NCBI GenBank assembly: GCA_021234155.1
Contig: JAJEKV010000042.1
Location: forward strand, 1,859,257 to 1,923,256
Direction: 5' to 3'
Length of the DNA stretch: 64,000 bases
Source of the DNA: Isoetes taiwanensis
Lineage: Eukaryota > Streptophyta > Lycopodiopsida > Isoetales > Isoetaceae
The translations under genes were made by a program, and so were the position numbers. Positions 33,887-44,519 of the stretch are shown here, one piece after another (positions within the stretch are counted from its first letter, which is position 1; each line of letters opens with the position of its first letter). The notes beneath the pieces are model-generated. The model saw only the letters and a list, made by a program, of their open reading frames with translations, was not told the DNA's origin and made no database searches.

Positions 33887-33985
33887 TAAGGGTAACCTAA
33901 CCGATCCAGTTTTCCAGGTTAGCTGCTCCCGGCTAACGCCAGTCGCAGCTAAGCTGGGAAAACCATCCCGGTTAGGTTACCCTTA
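33887..33985. repeat. 99-bp fold-back element
   Basis: A perfect 17-bp inverted repeat (TAAGGGTAACCTAACCG and its complement) encloses a second stem of about 18 bp (GTTTTCCAGGTTAGCTGC against GCAGCTAAGCTGGGAAAAC, one mismatch and one bulge) with a 17-nt loop. It lies about 70 bp upstream of the start of the recombinase gene, so it may be a miniature inverted-repeat transposon or the end structure of the recombinase element. Confidence 0.8.
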
Positions 33986-34015
33986 TACATCTGCTATCCT
34001 TTCCATTCCATGCTT

Positions 34016-34136
34016 CAATCTGCCCCATTTGATTTCATAGTATTCCTCTACCCATCCTCAACATTCAGAATGCTCTAATCTGACCCATTTGATTTCATAG
34101 TATTCCTCTACCCATCCTCAACATTCAGAATGCTCT
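34016..34136 (+). repeat. 60-bp tandem duplication
   Basis: Two adjacent copies (AATCTGCCCCATTTGATTTC start, GAATGCTCT end), period exactly 60, one base different. From 34140 to 35860 I see only AT-rich sequence with no supported gene. Confidence 0.9.
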
Positions 34137-35869
34137 GCTTTTTTTCAGCGGAATCCCCAACCCAACACTTCTTAAAATCATATTCCATGATTAAGTTCTA
34201 TTGGCCCCTATTTTTGGCAGAGCTGCTTTGATTTTGGCGCAGCGAGTTTTTAGTAGAGGCACCCAAGTAGGTATTTCAATCCCCATTATAATATCTATTC
34301 AATTGAAGATCTTGCACAATTGATTTATGATCTGAAGGAGCAATGCATGCATTTAGTGTTAAGCTTATGTAAAAAATAGGAGTTGAAGTTGTTGCAAATG
34401 GTGTTGTGCAGAGAAAAATCACGCCCATGCTTTTTCTAGATGGATCATAACAACCTGTGATAGTTCTGGGCGAAGCTTCTGCATTTCTGATCGTAAATTC
34501 AAGCTTTAAACCTCCTTTTATTGCCGCAGCAGCTATATGATTCTGAGCTTCTAAGTATTTTCCTTAAAGTATTGGATCCTTCTACATTTATTCAAGACCT
34601 TAAAGATTTTTTCTCCATAGTTAACAATTTATATGACCCAAACCATTTGTAAGGCCACTGTTACGGTGTTCGGCTATGCAATACAGGGGCCATAACAGAT
34701 ACAGAAGCCTTAACCCTTGCACAATTGTCTCTGCAATACAGGGGCCTAGAATACTGCTTTGCTAGGATCTTTTTAGAATATTTCTAATACTGCTATGTAG
34801 AAAGATTCCGAATCATTTTTAATGTTAAAAATCGTCTATGCCATACATGGGACTAGGAAAGAGATGTCTTTGCAATACAAGAGGCTAGGAAAGAGATGGA
34901 TATGCGGCTAATAGTTAGCCTTTCCTTTTGAGCTCTAAAAAGCTCTGCAGAGTAGTATTTTAGAGCCTGACTAGACTAGAACTATTAATTTTTAAAAATC
35001 TACCCATAAACACAAAGCCCAAATCCAATGGGCTTATTAAGCTAAGAAATAACGATTAAACAATGAGAAACAGAGATTGCGAAGCATTTTTCGCAAGTGT
35101 CTTCCAAGATTGAGCTCTTGCTCTGTTGTGGCCTCTGCTGTGGTCAATTCAAAGCCCACAGAAGGCTCGCAAGTCTACAGAACCCCAAATTGCTATATTT
35201 CACAAAATAAATTGCTTATTTAATTTGCTTTATAACCACATATAAAATTGCTTGTTAGGTCACAAAACTTTTGCCTCAAATTGCTTTATGATTCACGTAA
35301 ACATTTTAATTCTTTGAGCAATAGATATCCATTAGAATCACATTGCAATTGTGTCTTCACAACTACTCGAGGATCTACTAAAGCCAAAGGAGAAGAGGCT
35401 TGGATTTCACAACACACATATAACCTAAAAAATCCTGAATTGCTTAAAAGTTTTGTGAAATAGCAATGGTGGTATAAAGTCTTGTGATTCTCTAAGTCTT
35501 CCCTTACGTCATGTTTGGAAATTAATACTTGCTTGCACCTATAAACTATTTAACAATTCATTCAACAATTGATAAGAAAGCCATGTAGAAAGCTTTGGGG
35601 TAAACGTGCCATGTTTTGTACATATGCTTTTTGGATAACCATTTTGCATAATCGATACAGGCAGCTACAGAGGTTAGAATTCTTCAATCTAGACACAATT
35701 AATTCAATTTTTACAAAACTTCGACTCAAGATCCTTTCGATTTAATACAAAATTCAGAATTGGACAAAAGAAATGTTTGCGGTGGTCTTGGCTGCCACGA
35801 TGAATTTCTTATCTTGTCTTGTATATATATTTATTATTCCTCTAGTCTATTGGCAATATGGCATCTGCA

Positions 35870-36245
35870 CTTGAGTAGGGTCAGTTCTTTGAGTAGGCCT
35901 GATGGAATGAAACTTGCTAGAGCCAGATAAAGTTGCACAATCATACCTTTCATTCCTATCAACATCTCCTATGCCAATTTCCCAGAAATATCTGTCAAAC
36001 ATAAGCATTAACAAGCTCAGCAAATTAGAATGTCTACAAATCTAGAAGTTCAGCAGCATACATGTGTCTGTCCTTGCCTTCCAATGTAGTGTTGTCACTA
36101 AAATGTTTAATGCAAAAAACCATCACATCATGTGCATTTCTAAGTGGCACAGAATTTCGTTTTAACATCTCATGAGTTAAAGCTCTCTTAATGTCAGCTC
36201 CAACATCATCATGTTCACCTGTTCCATCAGTTTTGTAGTGAAAAT
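35870..36245 (-). pseudogene. Relic of a transposase-like gene of the element C family
   Basis: The minus strand reads GEHDDVGADIKRALTHEML, then KRNSVPLRNAHDVMVFCIKH up to a stop. After an intron-like gap with an acceptor (TTTGACAG) it reads FWEIGIGDVDRNERYDC and TLSGSSKFHSI. These match the corresponding parts of the gene in C (GEHDGAGAVIK; FWEIAINEVDRSGSHDC; LTGSRKLHCI) in the same order. It is therefore a second, independent, more diverged member. No TTAA-bounded ends were located, so the element is truncated. Confidence 0.7.
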
Positions 36246-36249
36246 GAAC

Positions 36250-37660
36250 ATAAACACTAATTAAATGAAAAGAAAATTCTTATATTCAACAATTGATTAT
36301 TCTTTGTAGATGGTCATCAGTACAATACAATTATTAAACAGTATTAACTAGATGTTAATGGATATAATGATTACAAATTTCGTATTGGTATCATGTTTCT
36401 TCTTGTATATGGAATTCAATCTTCTCGTATATGGAATTGAATTTGCTACTATGACATCTAGCTTGTCTCACATTCTTCTCTTCCATGGTTATGTGAGAAG
36501 ATGTTATTTACATAATGAATCACCAAAACAATATTTGACAGGAAAATGGTGTACAATGGAGGTTCAATAGATTTGTCAAATCCATTGTCTTGTATTGCAT
36601 ATTTGATTTCTACCATTGTTATGATGAAGAATGGTCTTATGTATTTACGTATGTCTTTTTACGTATTCCTACTAATTTCAATACTTATTGCACAAGCTTA
36701 TTTTCAATACTTATTGTCATGAGCTAATCTGGCGCTCAAACAATCAGCTGCAAGAAACTACTTAAGAGACATTACACATATGATTTACTTATACGTCATG
36801 TTTAGCTTTTTCGTGTATTATTAAGATAACGATTGGTTCTTAGGGAGTTTTGAATTGAATAGAATAAAATCTAATTGAATTAAATTTAATTTATGACCTT
36901 GAGATGGATTGAGTTGAATTAGACGAATGAAGATAGCATTCCAGCTTATATAAAAGGTAGACACACATGTATTGTTCCTTCAAAAATTGTTGCTTGTTCG
37001 TTTTGCAATTAATTTTACAGAATTAAGTCCAAATGTATATTATTCTATTTGTCAACATATGTATTTGTCAATACCATAAGCTCATGCTCATGTTTGCATG
37101 CAAGCATTCACTAATGACCAAGAGTGATCATCCAAAAACTGTTAATTTCATCTTTGTAGTGCTTGGTCAAGATTACTGCATAAGCAATTAGAGAGTCGTT
37201 GCATATCTGAACTTAACACCATGATTTTCTCTTGGAAAGTATTGATCTATGATATGGTAGTAAACCTTTTGCTATTATTGTTGTTAATTAGTAGCAACTC
37301 AAGCATTGCTTGTGAATGAGTAACTAGGTGCATATTTGCATGTTTGCTAGAAAAATGAGGAGCAAATTAAACACACATCAACTGTGTGTTTTTCACATGG
37401 TCTATCAAGTAGACCCTATTGATATATGCAATCCAGCACTCTAGTGATGTATACATGTTCTGATCAAATATACATCATCCAACCTTACATAAAGCATTAC
37501 TCCTTGGTATATCAAACAGCTATTAGTTTAGAATAGAACATCTCTATGCAACACTATGTAGTCTACTTTTAACTTGAAACCTTTTAGTATTTCAAGAATA
37601 GTGGATATAGAATACAACATCTCCTTCTATGGTGCTAGAATATACTCCCTAGAATTATTC
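36250..37660. other. AT-rich sequence without recognised gene
   Basis: A direct repeat of TTGTATATGGAATTCAATCTTCTCGTATATGGAATTGAAT type occurs at 36400-36440. Nothing else is supported. Confidence 0.4.
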
Positions 37661-38420
37661 TCCGGCATCAAGCCATATGTCAATGCCTCTCCATTTCTGG
37701 AAGGTCTGTTGTGAGGCTGGGAGCAGGTTCCTTCATTGTTTGAGATCGGCTTGCAGGCTGCATCCAGTTAACATCATCAACATGGTAGCCCTCATACTGG
37801 CCTCATATATTGATCCTCAGTTTCAACGCAGGTGGAGACAGCATGGGATTTGCTATGTGAAAGACTAGTATTTTGAGGAGCAGCTGGTGCTGTGGCAAGT
37901 GTTCCGCTATAGATTGCGATTTAAGAAGCAAGAAGCCGGATATGCTGACTTGGACTGTGTGGCTCGTAACTCCCTCTCCAACCGCCACAAGGCACATGTC
38001 CCATTTGGCGGGGCAGCCCGTATATTGATCCATCCAAATCTGTAAATTGTGTTACAAGCTTATGTCAATTCAGGACGAATTGCCTCCTGTAGATGGGTTA
38101 CAGATCCCAGGAGATGAATGGCGTCAGATGCAAGACTCGCATTATATTATGGCAAATTTTGTATCGGTCTCTAAGGGTCGCCACATGGATGCACTAGATT
38201 AAGCCTTTCCTCAATGACTTATGTCCTATGTGTGGACTCTGCCTGAGACCTTGGAGCATTATATGTTTTGGAGCACAGGCATTCAACCCATATGGAGCTG
38301 GGTCCAAGGACTATTCTACATTAAATTGCGTAGTCAAGAGCTTCTTATGGGCATATATCCTACTGGGTGGCCACGTGCAGAGGTGCAATCGGGTACTCTA
38401 ATTCCTCACTTGTGATCAAG
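37660..38420 (+). pseudogene. C-terminal LINE fragment (zinc-knuckle region)
   Basis: In changing frames the region reads CPMCGLC...ETLEHYMF (38220-38290) with WSTGIQPIWSWVQGLF, the C-x2-C...H pattern of the zf-RVT region found after reverse transcriptase in plant L1-type LINEs. Upstream residues (IDPQFQRRWRQHG, RFKKQEAGYADLDC) look like the preceding linker. No reverse transcriptase remains. Confidence 0.5.
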
Positions 38421-38429
38421 CTTTACATT

Positions 38430-39255
38430 TCATACCTAGCGTCCACTCATAAAGAACAGGTCAAAGCTGCCATTTAGAAAAGGACACTTCATGTTGTGGA
38501 TAGACAAGATGTCTTCACCCTGTAAGAGAGATGTAATATGTGTTTGTATGATATTTGAGCTACTGTCTGGGTACATTGGCTTGGGCGAGTGTTCTTCTAT
38601 ATAGTTCTCCATGTACTTTGAATCTCTTTAATTAAAATCCATTTCAATCTTCAAAAAAAGAATAAAAGAAAAGAAAAATAAAACATACACTAGAAAGATA
38701 CCAATTCTTACCAGAGGTTATTGCCTTGATTGTGATTTTTGAAGCCCTTCAAGTGTGCAATAAATGTGTAACTTCATGTTATCTCTACACTTGACCTTTC
38801 TAAGAGAATCTTGACAGACTCTGGAATACTATCTAGGATAGTTTAGGGGAACATCGAAAAAATCTAAGGCAATTCATTGCACTGTCGAGGCAACCTAAAA
38901 AATTCTAGAGGAAATTTAGAGAATTGAAAGGGCCTCAAATTCGACATTCGATATTAATAAAATGGACAGATATTCGCGGTGTCTTAATAGGCCTTTGACA
39001 ATGTGCTAGTACGCGTTTTATGGGTTTTGCTGTATGTGCCTATTTTGAGAGTTGAAAAGTGGGAACATTTATTGACTCAAACATGGTACTCAATGGATTC
39101 CAATATGCATGTAAGTTTGCTTTCCAATTGAATGCACTTGTTGTAAATCTTTAATTGGAGCTTAGCTTTCTCAAAATCAAACTAATATTTTGAGACTCAG
39201 TAATCGAGGATGAGCCATTTGACCAAGTTATTGGAGAAATTCAACAAGAGCTTTT
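38430..39255. other. Sequence without recognised gene
   Basis: AT-rich DNA with only short chance open frames. Confidence 0.4.
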
Positions 39256-39261
39256 CTAAAC

Positions 39262-39690
39262 AAGGTGCTGCGCACGGAGGGTTGCCCTCTGTGGCCGGAG
39301 GTTGAGGTGGCTTAAATCATACTTGAAAGTTATGTTTTTATAATCAATCAAAATTGCTATTTTAGAACATTGTCATTTTGTGAAGATGATGGTACCCATT
39401 TACATCACTAACTCCTCCTTAGATGTTGAGCTCCTCTTGGACTAGGATCCAACTAGACACATGGACATTGGGGTTTGAGTGTACCGTATTGGTCTGTGGT
39501 GCTCGGTATGGAACAAGGATGGCAGAAGCATAAGGAGAAGTCTAATAGAGGAGAGAATGGAAATACATGTTTTGTGAAGTGACTTCAATCATAGTTCAAA
39601 GTCATGTTTTAACAATCGATTCAAGTTGCTACTTAGACAATAGAGTACTTGATACCATGAGTTTGTTAATAGCATGGAGTATTTGATACT
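39262..39690 (+). repeat. Dispersed repeat with a CTGCGCACGGAGGG hairpin, plus copy
   Basis: The element starts CAAGGTGCTGCGCACGGAGG, contains the small palindrome ACGGAGGGTTGCCCTCTGT and continues through TGGCTTAAATCATACTT. The stretch at 39590-39680 repeats part of its right half. A reverse-complement copy lies at 52985-53135, including the same hairpin. Confidence 0.75.
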
Positions 39691-39699
39691 TGATAACAT

Positions 39700-41040
39700 A
39701 CGAAGCAATGTATGAAGAATTCAAATAGAGAAGTAAGAGGAGGAGTGGGGTGCAAAAGAACTTAGGCACTGTAAATTGTTTTGTATATCAATTTTGTTGA
39801 GGGTACGAAGGAAGAACTCGATATTTTAAAATGAAGAAGGTTGCTAAGAATTTAATAGCATGAAATACATGGAAGTTGCAAGCCAAGGAAAGCTGCTTAG
39901 AAATGCGAAGGCATGTCTTTTGTTGCTCAATAGTTATGGGTCGTGTTGTGAGTTTAACAAGGCAGAAACACAAGCCAATGCCCACACCAACCCCTAGACC
40001 AAGTGCTCTGACAATGAGATAATACGGACCACGGAACAAATACATGGAGTGTGTCTCCATCAAAATCTCCACTAAATCCATATCAGACTAAGGGGTTTGT
40101 TGCTATTGCCTTCCTTGAGTCCTAATTTTAGATGCAATCAGAGAATGTTTGTGAATGGAGGGTGGTCTGTTAGCAAAAATAATATCATCATTACAGTGTT
40201 CTCGATTAAGAGTTCCTCAAGAATCTTTCGATATCTACTACAGATTTGTCTTCTATAAACCAAAACACTCCAAAATGCTTTGATCTTAAATACCACATTG
40301 ATCTTTCTCCTTGCAATGAGCACTACAATGCCGTGTGCCTTATAGAGAGACGAACGAACCAATGTAGATCATGTGCACATTACATTCTGAAATAGTGTTG
40401 CAGATAGTCTCTCTCCTAACATATAGTGGTAATGGTCTCGGACTCCACATCTCATACCAAAGGCTGGACGCAGCGGAAATTGCATGCGCTCAACCTGGAA
40501 TGGGAGTTCAACATTATTAGGCACCAAAAGAATTTAAAATATGACGTTGCCGGATTATCGGGCGACAATTAGATCGCTATTCTGACACTGGCGACTTGCA
40601 TCATAAGTGCTTATGATAGTGTTTGAAAAATAAGACCCGCCAAGATAGGGAGCTTTGCCCAAGTGTTGTGGTTAGGCGTTATTTGGGATTACCTTGAAGC
40701 TTAAACTATTCCCCAAGAATTATACGAAGTTTATCATAGTTGATTGTATTGAAGGACGATGTGAAGTTAAGTGTGTCTATCCTCATTTGGACTCTAATCC
40801 ACATATATAGCGCTTGGATGAACTAATCCTTTTGCAATATTATGTAGCACACCAATGTCAATTACAAAGGCAGAAATCACTCCTGGGTTGTGCTCAATTA
40901 ATAACATCGCAATATATATTAAGCATGCATTTGATCAATGGATCGTTTACTTCTCCCTTATGCCTTACACTTCTCTCTTATGCCTTATAAAGCAAACTAA
41001 CTTGCAAGAAATTGTTTGCCACACAAAAGAAAGAGAGTTT
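39700..41040. other. Sequence without recognised gene
   Basis: Open frames at 39788-40081 and 40138-40362 on the minus strand match no family I know and have no splice or start context. I treat them as chance. Confidence 0.4.
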
Positions 41041-41406
41041 CATGATCTCACATCTTGCATAGACTAAGCTTCTCTTTGCAAACATTAGGTAGAGCCTTGG
41101 GACACTTCTATGCCGTTCAAATAAATTTCTCTATCAAATAAAAATCTTGTTCATAGAAGCCATCAAAATGACAAAGTGCAGTGCAAATAAAACGCCCATA
41201 CATTTTTGCTAACGATTACAAACTTCATACATTCCAAACGTTCCATGGTCTCACACAACTTGCGTAGACTAAGCTTGTCTTTGCAAACATTAGATAGAGC
41301 CTTGGTACGCTTCTATGTCGTGCAAATATATTTCTCTATAAAATAATATTCTTGTTCATAGAAGCCATCAAAATGCCAAAGTGCAGTGCAAATAGAACAC
41401 CCATCC
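41041..41406 (+). repeat. Diverged tandem duplication, period about 205 bp
   Basis: Units at about 41045-41200 and 41250-41406 share AGACTAAGCTT, TTTGCAAACATTAG and TTGTTCATAGAAGCCATCAA. They are roughly 85-90 percent alike by eye, so this is an old event. Confidence 0.8.
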
Positions 41407-41409
41407 TAA

Positions 41410-43600
41410 GGATCAATCTATCACAATGATTCCATATAAATGGCAAAAGTAAAAGTCTACAACCGTCCATAAGTGAACTACGGTTGCTTCCTTTTCCCTA
41501 AGCTTCTATAAGAGGCCAACCAGTTTTGCAAAAGAAACATTTCAAGGGATGAATATCTTTATTTGCCTACTTCGTTCTGCATCTGTAGAACAAATAAAAA
41601 ACTATGAGAATGCTCTGTTCCTGATTCAAGGGCCATAAGCTCTGGATCTGTATCTTAATTACGCTCAGTAACGTTGCAAAATAACATACATTTAAAAGAA
41701 GTTTAGAAACGTATTTGATGTGCATGTGGAACTTCTCATAAAAAAATTGCATGCCATGGATACCAAATGTTATGCAATGTGTAGAACAACTCCCAACTCC
41801 GGGCTTTTCGTTGGATAATTGTCATATAAGCTTCTTCCATCATTGCAAACAACCCAGAACTACGGGACAATTCTGCTGCTTTTGAAAGTATGATGCATAT
41901 CAGAATGGCCAGGACGGGCTCGTGGAGCAACTTGCTGTGGTCATCATAAAGAGAATGTTGTATGAGCTTTGAAAAATGCCCTCAACTTTCTTGTATGAGG
42001 TAGGACACCCTCCTAAAAGGTTTACCATATACGCCCTAAAGCCCTTGCTTTAAATTGGATTGAATGTAGACATTTCTTATTCAATCTAAATAGAGAAAGA
42101 TCAAACTGCCTATCTGTGGACTTGCCCCACTTGAACAAACAATACAGAAATGTACCACCTATACTTTCATCTGGAACTCTAATATCAACCGTGGCCATAT
42201 CCAAGCCATCAACCGAAAATCCAAGTACAGCCACCAAAATTAAATCATAGGGCCAAAAATATAATATTTAGCGACAAATCTATAAAGCACGTCAATTTAC
42301 AGAATGTGAATAGCTTGATTTTGAATCCTCGGACCCCGAAACCTAGTACCTTTGAAGGACTTGAATCTATTGTAACGAAATTACAATCACAATTTTTTTA
42401 CTTGATCTTAAGAAACGATAAAAATAGAGATCTACGAACCTGAACCTATTCCATGTTGCCATTGTTCAAAGATTATATGTTTCCATTAACCTAACATAAG
42501 AAAAAAACAAACCTCTGCAATATGCCTATCAAATCTGCAGTCATAAAAGTGCACCGAATTGACAGTAGGTGTTGAACCCGGTTCCCCAGCCAGGCCAACA
42601 CCCATATAAATTCAATTGAATACCATAGCCAGAAATAAAAACTTGCACTAAAATTTCATCTTCAATCAACAAAAATCAAATACAAATCATTCCCTTGCAA
42701 GGGACCTTCAGTTCAAATATGGAGGGGGCTGCCACACCCCTCCTTGAGCATTGCCACAATGCTCCAATGAAAAACGTGAAGAGAAGAGGAGGAGCTCTTG
42801 CTCCTCAAAATACTTATATGTTTTACAACAAAATCTAAACTGTCCAATTTCACCCCTTCATCTAAACCATTAAAATCACCTCTTCATCCTCGCCCTTCAA
42901 TTCTTCACCTCTTCATCTCCACCACACAATATCCCATTATAATATTAAAACATTGCCCCAAATTACATTTTTTAACCATTGCCCCAAACAATATCTCCTT
43001 AATTGCCACACACATGTTGGACCACTTGTGGTTCAACAGTAGGCAGAACGATACTGCCTTTCTGAGGCTCCAGCACAGCGCTCATGTTGCTCTTATATTT
43101 ATAACTTTCACATGGGAGCGTAGATGGCTGCAAAATATTGAATATGCTAAATACACCAAGATAAGGCCAAACAATACATCTAGAACGCACAAAAGAAAAA
43201 TATAACCTTGGTGCTTTGAACCATTCCCTCTATTTTCACGCTTCCAATGTTCAAAAATTTTATGGAATTATCAGCGCAGCTTATCTGTAAATGGAACTGT
43301 GTGTGAGACATGAATAAAAATGAATGTGTAAGTAGTTTATGACACAGCGTTGATCTCACAGAAAATTTAGAAGGATCTGGACTGTCCGCAATGTATGAAA
43401 TAGGGCAAAACTTTTTGCCTTACATGGGGCAAAACTTTTTGCCTTACCAGCACAGCTTCCTGTCCACCTGCAAGAATCGTGAAGACCATCCATGCAATAT
43501 ATCAAGAGGAAGTTTATGGTCCTACGGTAACAGGTTATTAACTTAACTAGCTAAAAAGAAGGTTAAACATATTATCAAGCCAGACAAGTAATGGCAAGTT
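41410..43600. other. Sequence without a firmly supported gene
   Basis: A hairpin-like GAGGGGGCTGCCACACCCCTCC lies at 42722-42743. A 22-bp unit (GGGCAAAACTTTTTGCCTTAC) is tandemly doubled at 43402-43447. A minus-strand frame (43190-42999, STLPCESYKYKSNMSAVLEP) may be part of a former exon. Confidence 0.4.
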
Positions 43601-43617
43601 CCTATAACCAAGCATAC

Positions 43618-43768
43618 CTTGAAAATGACAAATTTTTTGAAGTAGAGGCTTGCATCAGGACTTGATAAAGTAGAAATGCTTCCTCCAAGTAGTATTCTGC
43701 CACTGGTTTGCACAAATCCTGCGCATCTCAGGTTATAGCAGCCAGATGCCTTGTAAGAATCTGCTACT
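43618..43768 (-). pseudogene. Neprosin-like (DUF239) exon
   Basis: A 151-bp open exon lies between an acceptor (TTTCTGACAG) and donor (GTATGC) on the minus strand. It reads VADSYKASGCYNLRCAGF, then VQTSGRILLGGSISTLSS. The pattern GCYN-C-GFVQ-I-GxSIS is typical of the plant neprosin family of secreted glutamic peptidases and their relatives. I do not find the usual following WKDP...WWLQ and GYWP segments, so only a fragment is supported. Confidence 0.5.
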
Positions 43769-44105
43769 CTGTCAGAAAGAGGCAAACACGTGGATCTTGT
43801 GTGCCATAACTAGAATGGAGTCATTAAAGATCACTTACAGTCCAGAAAATAAACAAGTGAGGGTCTCTATCTCCATTTAGGAGCTCATACATCTAAAAGA
43901 AATGTCATCGTACTCTTTGTTACTATTTTTCCAGTTAGCTTTGAGCCATGATTTCAAACTTTTCTTGCACTCTATTAATGATCTCGATTCACTGCCCTGG
44001 CAGTTATAAGGCTCCAAAATGCGTGTCTCTTTCATCGGTGGTTTTGGAAATGGATTCCATGAATAATGATCTGGATTTGAAAGCATGTTTAATGTATTAT
44101 TCGCT

Positions 44106-44330
44106 TCAATCCATTAAAAGACGAATGAGATGATTGGCTAAGAAGGGAGCAGAATCACGACAGTTTTGAATCATCAAAGAGTGAAGAAGCTTACCTGAAT
44201 CCAAGAATTTCTGATGGGTGTAGTCATGCACCAGCCGATAAGCCAAGTCCGGAGATAAATTCTTCCAATTCCCCCCTTCTTCCAACACCAGTTCCCACAC
44301 CAGCTTATGGACCTCGCTCTAATGCTTGGC
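44106..44330 (-). other. Possible exon upstream of the neprosin-like fragment
   Basis: The minus strand reads WELVLEEGGNWKNLSPDLAY and RLVHDYTHQKFLDSG up to a GTAAGC donor, a coding-like composition with a good splice signal. It may belong to the same former gene as the exon at 43618-43768 or to another one. Product unknown. Confidence 0.3.
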
Positions 44331-44394
44331 GGTGCCGGTTAACCAGTCCCACACCAGCCGCACAGCAACAATGGCGACCAAGAGTTTACAGGTA

Positions 44395-44515
44395 AGAGTA
44401 GGTTTTGAGCAGTCATCGCATATCCTAGGTATATTCCAGCATATACCTAGGATATGCCAAAAGCCCACATAAACAAGGGTTTGCCCCCCTAGGGGCAACC
44501 CAAAAATTGGACTAG
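44395..44515 (+). repeat. Left member of a 110-bp inverted-repeat pair
   Basis: Carries GCAGTCATCGCATATCCTAG, nested small palindromes (TATCCTAGGTATA, ATATACCTAGGATAT) and TTTGCCCCCCTAGGGGCAACC. The reverse complement recurs at 48655-48770 with scattered differences. The 4.1 kb between them includes a LINE remnant. Confidence 0.8.
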
Positions 44516-44519
44516 TTAC

